A stretch of 64,000 nucleotides of DNA, from the NCBI GenBank assembly GCA_910579265.1, contig CAJTTE010000011.1, positions 1 to 64,000 of the forward strand, written 5' to 3'. Under the pieces are notes generated by a model. That model worked only from the letters and a program-made list of their open reading frames with translations. It did no database searches and was not told the DNA's origin. This stretch comes from an uncultured Ruminiclostridium sp. (GTDB lineage Bacteria; Bacillota; Clostridia; Oscillospirales; Ruminococcaceae). Within the stretch, counting starts at the first letter, position 1; every line of letters starts with the position of its first letter. A program made the position numbers and the translations under genes. Positions 53,588 through 60,349 of this stretch are shown here, piece by piece.

Positions 53588-54184
53588 ATGGCGGGTTTTT
53601 CTATCGTATTGATGACGCTTTTTATGTTTCTGGTAGTAGGCGTGTTTTTTATCGGCGCCCAGATATGCGCGGTATTGGGAATCGTTTTCAGCGTTCTTAC
53701 TATCAAGGGATCAAATAAGTATCTCGCATCGGGCGGCAAATATCCGTTCCGCACTTTAAGGAACTATCACAGAGCATCGTTTGTTTTTTTTATTATCAGC
53801 TGTATTGCGGCAGGGTTCTGGCTGCTGATCCTTTTGTCGGCTTTTGTCGGTTATGTGGGAAGCAACGAATTAGCTTTTGAATTTTATAATATGATATTGA
53901 TGTTTACGGTTTTTTGCGGCAGCAGCGTCGCGTGTATAATAATAAAGTCCCTTTCGTTCAAAAAATATCGCATGGCGAAGGAATTGTCGGGAAATCTTGC
54001 CGCAGCAGGGATAAACGTTTGCCGTCCGGGGTATGGAGGCGGGACGTTTCAGCAAAGTTATTCGACCCGGACGGATCATGCAGGAGCACCGGTTTCTTCC
54101 GATACGGTCTATTGTTCAAAATGCGGAGGTGTTAATAAAAAAGAAAACCACTTCTGCCGCTTTTGCGGTGAAAAACTCGTATAA
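53588..54184 (+). CDS. Zinc-ribbon membrane protein 6 of the cluster
   Basis: 198 residues, the shortest. Four hydrophobic segments (about 3-22, 25-38, 58-88 and 98-120), with KGSNKYLASGGKYPFRTLRN before the third. A short linker (FKKYRMAKELSGNLAAAGIN) leads to the zinc ribbon with C176, C179, C190 and C193. TAGGAG precedes ATG 53588. It closes the operon; repeat F3 lies 20 bases downstream and may end the transcript. Confidence 0.72.
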   Translation: MAGFSIVLMTLFMFLVVGVFFIGAQICAVLGIVFSVLTIKGSNKYLASGGKYPFRTLRNYHRASFVFFIISCIAAGFWLLILLSAFVGYVGSNELAFEFYNMILMFTVFCGSSVACIIIKSLSFKKYRMAKELSGNLAAAGINVCRPGYGGGTFQQSYSTRTDHAGAPVSSDTVYCSKCGGVNKKENHFCRFCGEKLV

Positions 54185-54202
54185 GAAGCAGACAATGTTT
54201 AA

Positions 54203-54258
54203 TGCCAATCCCTTTTTAAACTGACGTAATACCCACAGTTTAAAAAGGGATTAGTATA
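54203..54258. repeat. Family F short inverted-repeat element, copy F3
   Basis: TAATGCCAATCCCTTTTTAA ... TTTAAAAAGGGATTAGTATA, about 56 bp. The arms can form a hairpin that may terminate the zinc-ribbon operon. It matches the left and right parts of F1. Confidence 0.75.
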
Positions 54259-54405
54259 AATATGCGCAACAGCTTAAATCAAAGGGCTGCCGCTTAATGC
54301 GGCGGCTCTTTGATTTTGGAGCCGGTATAAAAGACAACTGTCATAATCCCGTGAATCGAATAAAATAGAAATGAGAAATAAATTCTGGTAAGGAGATTCT
54401 GGTTA

Positions 54406-55347
54406 ATGGATTTTATGAAAAAGAGGATGCCCTGTGTTATAGTGGCGGCGTTTACTCTTATTATGATACTTGTTTTTTCTCTTATTAAAGGCGGTAAGGT
54501 CGAAGGAGACGGAGATGGCAGACTGTCAGTCACCGCAACCACAACAATGCTTTACGATCTGGTAAAGCAAATAGGCGGAGATCACGTAATAGCGCAAGGG
54601 CTTATGGGGAGCGGGATAGACCCTCATCAATACAGAGCAAGCGCAAAGGATATCGTAAAGATGCAGACCGCGGATGTGGTGGTCTATAACGGACTTCATC
54701 TTGAAGGAAAAATGGGGGATGTACTGGCTTCTCTTGAAAAAAGCGGCAGAACGGTTATCTGCGTTTCCGATAATATACCGGAGGATCGTCTGATAATCAA
54801 TGACGGAGTTCCTGATCCTCATATCTGGTTCGATGTTTCTCTATGGCGCCTGGCAGCGGCGGAGGTAGCCGAAGGACTGTCATCGGCAGATCCGGTGAAT
54901 TCAAAGGAATATAAAAGCAATCTTGAGATCTATCAAAAACAGCTTGATCAGCTGGAAAACTATATTTTAAGTAAAACCGCAGAAATTCCCGAAGGACAGC
55001 GCGTACTTATAACAGCGCATGACGCCTTCGGATATTTCGGAAAAGCGTATGGATTCGAGGTAAAGGGGCTTCAGGGAATAAGCACGGTAGCCGAGGCGGG
55101 CACGTCGGATGTGGGCAGACTGGCAGAATATATTGCCGAAAACAGGATAAAGGCAGTTTATGTTGAAAGCAGTATGCCGGTAAAGAATATAGAAGCGCTT
55201 CGTGAAGCGGTAAAAGCCAGAGGCTTCGAAACGTGCTTGGGCGGTTCCTTATACAGCGATTCCACCGGAGACGAGAAAAGCGGTACGCAGAGCTATATAG
55301 GTTCTTTTAAAAGCAATATAGACGCTATCGCCGAAGGTCTTTTATAA
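54406..55347 (+). CDS. Metal ABC importer, substrate-binding protein (TroA/ZnuA family)
   Basis: 313 residues. It captures Mn2+ or Zn2+ outside the membrane. TroA-type metal-site motifs are GIDPHQYRAS, NGLHLEGKM, DPHIWFDV, TAHDAFGYFGKAYG and LGGSLYSDS. The N-terminus is a hydrophobic anchor (CVIVAAFTLIMILVFSLIKGG) without a lipobox Cys after it, unusual because Firmicutes versions are normally lipoproteins. The lack of a His-rich loop leans toward Mn. First of four co-directional transport genes. Confidence 0.9.
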   Translation: MDFMKKRMPCVIVAAFTLIMILVFSLIKGGKVEGDGDGRLSVTATTTMLYDLVKQIGGDHVIAQGLMGSGIDPHQYRASAKDIVKMQTADVVVYNGLHLEGKMGDVLASLEKSGRTVICVSDNIPEDRLIINDGVPDPHIWFDVSLWRLAAAEVAEGLSSADPVNSKEYKSNLEIYQKQLDQLENYILSKTAEIPEGQRVLITAHDAFGYFGKAYGFEVKGLQGISTVAEAGTSDVGRLAEYIAENRIKAVYVESSMPVKNIEALREAVKARGFETCLGGSLYSDSTGDEKSGTQSYIGSFKSNIDAIAEGLL

Positions 55348-55372
55348 AATAAATTGAAAGGATGATACTATA

Positions 55373-56104
55373 ATGAATGATATAAATCATGCGGTTGAGG
55401 TCACGCGGCTCACGGTGGCATATGATTCCAAGCCCGTACTTTCGGACGTTGACCTGGAGCTGCCGAGAGGAATGCTAACGGCGGTAATGGGGCCTAACGG
55501 CGCCGGTAAAACTACACTTATAAAGGCAATGCTTGGACTTATTCCAAAGGTGGAGGGTCAGATAAGCTTTCCTAAAATAAACGGAAGAAAGCCTTGTATA
55601 GGATATGTGCCGCAAAGCGAGAGCGTTGATTGGGATTTTCCCGTATCGGTACTTGATGTTGTAACAATGGGCTGTTACGGACGCTTAGGATGGGTCAGAC
55701 GTCCAAAGCGGGAAGACAGAGAGCTGGCAATTCAAATGCTGAAAAAAACGGGAATGGAGAATTTCGCAAACAGGCAGATAAGCCGGCTTTCGGGAGGACA
55801 GCAGCAGCGCGCATTTATAGCGCGAGCATTGGCTCAGAAGGCAGACATATACCTTATGGACGAACCCTTCAAGGGAGTGGATAAATCAACGGAAAGATCT
55901 ATAATAGAAATTCTTAAGGAGCTTCGTCGCGAAGGAAAAACCGTCGTTGCGGTACATCATGATCTTTCTACCGTAAGCGACTATTTCGATTGGGTAACTC
56001 TGATAAATATAGGAGTTGTAGCCAATGGCGAGGTAAAAAAAGTATTTACCGATGAAAACCTCAGTCTTACATACCGTGCCGCAAGAGTCGGAGGAATATC
56101 ATGA
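55373..56104 (+). CDS. Metal ABC importer, ATP-binding protein
   Basis: A 243-residue ATPase of the TroB/ZnuC type. Walker A GPNGAGKTTLIK, Q-loop YVPQSESVDWDFPVSVLDVV (the VDWDFP form is typical of Mn/Zn systems), signature RLSGGQQQRAFIARAL, Walker B IYLMDEPFKGVD, and switch His in AVHHDLSTV. AAAGGATGAT precedes ATG 55373. Its stop overlaps the first permease start by four bases. Confidence 0.94.
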   Translation: MNDINHAVEVTRLTVAYDSKPVLSDVDLELPRGMLTAVMGPNGAGKTTLIKAMLGLIPKVEGQISFPKINGRKPCIGYVPQSESVDWDFPVSVLDVVTMGCYGRLGWVRRPKREDRELAIQMLKKTGMENFANRQISRLSGGQQQRAFIARALAQKADIYLMDEPFKGVDKSTERSIIEILKELRREGKTVVAVHHDLSTVSDYFDWVTLINIGVVANGEVKKVFTDENLSLTYRAARVGGIS

Positions 56105-57024
56105 ATATTTTTTCGGATATATTTTCGGACTATACCTTTGGCGTGGTAGCCTTGGGTTCGGCGGCACTCGGCACGGTAAGCGGCGTTTTAGGCAGTTTTG
56201 CGGTCCTCAGAAAGCAAAGCCTTCTGGGAGACGGGGTGAGCCATTCCGCTCTGCCCGGAGTTGTGGCGGCATTTTTGCTGACGGGTATAAAAAGCAGCGG
56301 TACGCTTCTTTTCGGCGCACTTGCGGCAGGTTTGGCAGCAGCTTTTTTAATCAACTTTTTCGTAAAAAGGACAAAGGTGAAATTTGACGCAGCTCTGGCC
56401 ACGGTGATGTCTGCATTCTTCGGTTTCGGTACGGTACTTCTTACTTGCGCACAAAAAATACCCGATTCGACACAGGCGGGGTTAAGCGCTTTTATCTACG
56501 GTCAGGCATCTTCAATGCTCAAAAGCGACGTAGTATTGATAATTTGCTGTTCGGCCGTGTTGATTACGGGAGTTCTTATTTTCTGGAAAGAGTTCAAGGT
56601 GTTTTCCTTCGATAAGGATTTTTCCGTTCAGCTCGGTTATTCGGAGCGCTTTATAAGCCTGCTTCTGACGTTTATGACGGTGGCGGCGGTCATACTCGGT
56701 ATACAAACGGTCGGAGTCGTACTTATGAGCGCCATGCTTATAGCTCCGGCCGCAGCCGCAAGACAATGGAGCGGCAGCCTATCGGGCACGGTAGTTTTAG
56801 CGGCCGTTTTCGGCGCTTTTTCAGGAGTGATCGGATCATATGCAAGCGCGGTAAGCGATGATCTGCCCACAGGTCCGGCAATAGTCGTGGCGGCAAGCGC
56901 AATAGCGGTCGCAAGCATTTTGTTCGCTCCGAAAAGGGGCATAGTAAAACGTTTTATTCAGAGAAAAGAATGCCGTATCAGATTGACCATGCAGAAAAAC
57001 AGCGGCGGGGAAGGGAGAGATTGA
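56101..57024 (+). CDS. Metal ABC importer, permease 1
   Basis: 307 residues with about eight membrane helices; ABC-3 family permease. The cytoplasmic coupling region QSLLGDGVSHSALPGVVAAF and the VGVVLMSAMLIAPAAAARQWS segment are characteristic. A short basic tail (APKRGIVKRFIQRKECRIR) closes the protein. It is coupled to the ATPase and followed two bases later by a second permease, so the transporter has a heterodimeric membrane part as in TroCD. Confidence 0.93.
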   Translation: MNIFSDIFSDYTFGVVALGSAALGTVSGVLGSFAVLRKQSLLGDGVSHSALPGVVAAFLLTGIKSSGTLLFGALAAGLAAAFLINFFVKRTKVKFDAALATVMSAFFGFGTVLLTCAQKIPDSTQAGLSAFIYGQASSMLKSDVVLIICCSAVLITGVLIFWKEFKVFSFDKDFSVQLGYSERFISLLLTFMTVAAVILGIQTVGVVLMSAMLIAPAAAARQWSGSLSGTVVLAAVFGAFSGVIGSYASAVSDDLPTGPAIVVAASAIAVASILFAPKRGIVKRFIQRKECRIRLTMQKNSGGEGRD

Positions 57025-57026
57025 TT

Positions 57027-57914
57027 ATGGGAGCAGAGACGGAGATACAGCTTATAGCTGCACTTACGGCGGCAGGGTGCGCGATTCCGGGAGTGTTCCT
57101 GGTGCTGAGAAGGATGAGCATGACCAGTGACAGCATCACACATACGATCCTCCTTGGTATAGTGCTCGCTTTTTTTGCGGTAAACGATCTATCCTCTCCC
57201 GTGCTTCTTTTCGGCGCGGCTCTTATGGGAACGGTCACGGTGTGGCTTACCGAGCTTCTTACAAAAACACGGCTTGTATCGGAGGACAGCGCTACCGGCA
57301 TTGTTTTTCCGCTTCTCTTTTCCATAGCGGTAATACTGATAACAAGATATGCCGGTTCGGCACACCTGGATACCGATTCTGTGCTTCTTGGCGAGCTTGC
57401 ATTCGCTCCCTTCGACAGAATGATCGTGCTTGGAACGGATATAGGTGCAAAAGGGCTTTATATAAGCGGCGGTCTTCTTGCTTTAAACATTATTTTCGTT
57501 TCGGTTTTCTTTAAAGAGCTTACGGTAGTATCCTTTGATCCTGTCCTTGCTGCGGTTATGGGTTTTTCGCCCGCAGTCATTCACTATTCGCTTATGACCG
57601 CGGCTTCGCTTACCGCCGTTGGAGCATTTGAATCTGTGGGATCCGTTCTTGTTACGGCGTTTATGATAGCGCCGGCGGCCGCCGCCTACCTTCTTACGGA
57701 TGATCTTAAGCAGATGCTTGTATTGGCGGTGTTGATCGGGGCGTCAAGCGGACTTCTCGGGTATCACACGGCTATGCTTTTTGATGTTTCAATTGCCGGC
57801 TCTATGGCTTGCTGGACAGGAATCTTTTTTGTTGCCGCTGCGGGTTTCGGTATTTTTTCGGGAAAGGTGAAGGGAAGAAAGATAAAAGGCGGAAATGTTA
57901 TTTTGAAGAAATAA
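57027..57914 (+). CDS. Metal ABC importer, permease 2
   Basis: 295 residues, ABC-3 family. VFLVLRRMSMTSDSITHTIL is the coupling region, and GSVLVTAFMIAPAAAAYLLTD is the conserved helix pair. The ATG at 57027 follows GAAGGGAGAGA and is preferred over 56970, which would overlap permease 1 by 55 bases. The gene ends the operon, and repeat B5 lies 15 bases after its stop. Confidence 0.93.
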   Translation: MGAETEIQLIAALTAAGCAIPGVFLVLRRMSMTSDSITHTILLGIVLAFFAVNDLSSPVLLFGAALMGTVTVWLTELLTKTRLVSEDSATGIVFPLLFSIAVILITRYAGSAHLDTDSVLLGELAFAPFDRMIVLGTDIGAKGLYISGGLLALNIIFVSVFFKELTVVSFDPVLAAVMGFSPAVIHYSLMTAASLTAVGAFESVGSVLVTAFMIAPAAAAYLLTDDLKQMLVLAVLIGASSGLLGYHTAMLFDVSIAGSMACWTGIFFVAAAGFGIFSGKVKGRKIKGGNVILKK

Positions 57915-57928
57915 AAGAAAAACATATT

Positions 57929-58107
57929 TAAGGCAATACCGCACAATGACCGTCTGGCGGCTTTGCGTGCGGCTTGCCTGCATATATTCCGTCAGCTTAC
58001 ACAAATTCTCCTTGAAATACGTCAGTATTCCCGCGTCGAATTTACGCAAGCTGACGAAAAATCTGACTGCGCAATTTACACCCAATTATTTTGCGGTGTT
58101 GCCTTAA
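57929..58107. repeat. Family B inverted-repeat element, copy B5
   Basis: 179 bp with ends TTAAGGCAATACCGCACAAT and ATTTTGCGGTGTTGCCTTAA. The centre is GAAATACGTCAGTATTCC. It directly follows the metal importer operon. Confidence 0.9.
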
Positions 58108-58544
58108 ATTATAATAACGGAATGTTTTAGGACATTTTTACGGCGGTCAAGTCAAAGTTATCTGACCGTCGGCAGTCCGACCGTAAAGCTCTTCCTTTTT
58201 GCGTAAAGAGCGCCGGAAAATCCGCAGGCCGCCTACTTGATAACCTGTTCTTAAACAGCATCCGGCATAGTTCCGCAGGCGATTTTTATTTCAGCTTTTA
58301 CGATCAGTCTTAAATATATTTATAATGATCGTTTAAAGCAAGGCATTATAAGCAGCTTTGAATCACTCGTTTACAGTTGCTCCGGCGGTCAGCGACGTTT
58401 AGACCTAATATTGATGTAAATCAGAAAGGCATCGTATAATTGATAAAAAAGAGCAATATAAGTTGATTATAGGTCGTGATGCTTTGATATGAGCATCATT
58501 CGGATATTTAAAAGGTGATAAGTTATGTTACGGAGAAAAAATAC
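58108..58544. other. Non-coding spacer
   Basis: No gene, RNA or repeat family member that I can support. Confidence 0.3.
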
Positions 58545-58574
58545 TTGACATCAAGTAACTTAATGGATTATAAT
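58545..58574 (+). promoter_or_regulatory. Sigma-A promoter of the peptidase-like pseudogene unit
   Basis: TTGACA at 58545-58550, an 18-base spacer, TATAAT at 58569-58574. Confidence 0.75.
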
Positions 58575-58611
58575 TAAAATTACTAAAAATGAAAAAGGAG
58601 GGCATAGAGAT

Positions 58612-59026
58612 ATGCTTAAAAAGTTATCCTAATTTTATTATGCTGTATAACGCTTCTATTTGCTGATACTTCAGAGTATGCTTTTAATGCTGTTTCTTCG
58701 GTCCGCAAGCGCGATGCATTGACAGCTGTTCATAGGGAAACCATAAGTTTATTTACAGGGAGCAATGCGGAACAAATAACCGTTAAGACCTTGCGGGATC
58801 TGGATGGTAATTTTTTAATGAAATAAACGCCGGTCGTCCGGTTATTGTTTTTGGTGCGGGATTTCCGGATACTTCGAGGGGTCATGCCGTTGTAGCATAC
58901 GGAATACATCAGGTTAATTCTCTTGTTGCTAATCTTATCGTTCATTACGGATGGGATAAGGAATATAATAAGGTCTATCTTGATTCCGGGCTGATAGCTT
59001 CAAGCACGCAATTTATGCTTTGCTGA
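58612..59026 (+). pseudogene. Frameshifted, shortened C39-like cysteine peptidase remnant
   Basis: A strong AAGGAGGG precedes ATG 58612, but the frame stops after six codons. Shifting frame gives a signal-peptide-like stretch (LILLCCITLLFADTSEYAFN) to a stop near 58824. A further shift gives FFNEINAGRPVIVFGAG and then GHAVVAYGI, ending FMLC at 59026. The second part matches the region around the catalytic His of C39/papain-like peptidases. The segment that should hold the catalytic Cys is missing. Two frame changes plus the deletion make this a dead gene, though its promoter is intact. Confidence 0.7.
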
Positions 59027-59041
59027 AAGGAGGAGATTATT

Positions 59042-59482
59042 ATGTTAAAACGATTTCTTATGGTTTTATTGAATGCGGCGGCTCTTGTTCTTGAGCTTCT
59101 TCCCTTTGGCATGCCGCTTGTTCTTAACGGCGGAGCTCCGGATGTGGTGTATAAAACAGAATCCTCATACTGGGCTCCCTTCTGGCTGATAAATATTTCG
59201 GCTCATTTTACATTGATTTCCACGGGAATACTTATGGTTCTTGTTATTCTCTTTGCGTTTATTTCAAATAAAAAAAGGCACGGTTCGCTTTTAATTTTTT
59301 CTCTTGTTACCGCCGTTATAAGCACGTTGGCAATGATATACAGCATAACCCAATGGATAGACGCATACACGCTTGTAAGCGTTGGCGTGACTTTGGTTTT
59401 ATGGACAGAGTTTATTGTCATAAGGGATTTTATGAAAAAAACATACGGTGATATCGTTGTATCGGGATATAAGGATAAATAA
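59042..59482 (+). CDS. Small membrane protein of unknown function
   Basis: 146 residues with four hydrophobic segments (about 6-28, 45-72, 80-100 and 110-128). The very strong AAGGAGGAGA lies 8 bases before ATG 59042. It ends in a polar tail (YGDIVVSGYKDK). It starts 15 bases after the peptidase remnant and probably shared its transcript. No family recognised. Confidence 0.65.
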   Translation: MLKRFLMVLLNAAALVLELLPFGMPLVLNGGAPDVVYKTESSYWAPFWLINISAHFTLISTGILMVLVILFAFISNKKRHGSLLIFSLVTAVISTLAMIYSITQWIDAYTLVSVGVTLVLWTEFIVIRDFMKKTYGDIVVSGYKDK

Positions 59483-59855
59483 AATATACGGCAGATCAGG
59501 AAAACATAATGACAGAATTTCACAATAGAGAATGACATGCTTCAAGGCAGACAAAAAATGATTTTCCCGCATATGCCGGAGAAAAAACTCGCAAATAAAT
59601 ATGTAAATCGAATTGCAGGTTTTCCGTATTTTTTTATTGCCTTATTATAAAAATGTCTATGGTCAAAACAGGAAAAGTTTTAGCGACGGATATGTACGAG
59701 GGATTTTCGTATACAATTGCGGCTCGGTATTATCCGAAGCCGGATATTGAGCTTATTGCTGTCTTTATGTTATAATCCCTCGCTTTATTGTCTCATGCAA
59801 AAAAGGTGCCGTTTCGTTTATATCAGCACTTCGGATATTGGGGTTTTTTATACTT
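59483..59855. other. Non-coding spacer
   Basis: Nothing recognisable. An open frame from 59788 runs through the following hairpin and into A7 and is rejected. Confidence 0.3.
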
Positions 59856-59910
59856 GGGCTTGTTCACATTAACCGAACGACCGGCGTTGTGGGTTAATGC
59901 GAACAAGCCC
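59856..59910. repeat. 55-bp isolated inverted repeat
   Basis: Arms GGGCTTGTTCACATTAACC / GGTTAATGCGAACAAGCCC are 19 bases with one mismatch, around a 17-base loop. The outer GGGC-TGTTC-CAT resembles the family D ends, so this may be a minimal derivative. Confidence 0.75.
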
Positions 59911-59966
59911 TTATTCTTTAATAGAGCTGTGGACTTGATTAAAGAACCGTATCCTAAGCACTATGA

Positions 59967-60151
59967 CTTATCTGAAAAGCCGCAATTTTCACAGCTTCTG
60001 CTGACTGCGGGCGCTTTTTGTGTCAAAGAACGACGGCAGTTATCCTAAAGGGACAGCAACGAAATAACCTCGTATTTCTCCGCAATTTTCCTTAAAACCG
60101 CAACGCATTCGGCGAAACTGCATATAATTGCTTTATTTTCAGATACGCCCA
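59967..60151. repeat. Family A inverted-repeat element, copy A7
   Basis: It begins CTTATCTGAAAAGCCGCAAT and ends GCTTTATTTTCAGATACGCC; contains CTCGTATTTCTCCGCAATTT. Reverse orientation relative to A3. Confidence 0.82.
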
Positions 60152-60178
60152 GGTATTAAACCGGTAAGACCGCTTTTT

Positions 60179-60334
60179 AGGGCGTGTTCACATAAACCCG
60201 GCACAAGTTTTTCAAAATTCACCGCATATTACGTTAATTTTTTTTGAAATATGCAAGTATTCCTGCAAAAGTTTGTCTCAGCTACGGCAAAATCATGCCC
60301 GAAAACCCGTAATTGGTCTTATGTGAACCGCTCC
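60179..60334. repeat. Family D inverted-repeat element, copy D5
   Basis: It begins AGGGCGTGTTCACATAAACC and ends GTCTTATGTGAACCGCTCC. The centre is GAAATATGCAAGTATTCC. It lies 27 bases after A7. Confidence 0.85.
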
Positions 60335-60349
60335 GTTTTTTTATGGAAA

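Noticed and set aside
59788..60048. 86-codon frame
   Set aside because: It spans a perfect hairpin and part of element A7.
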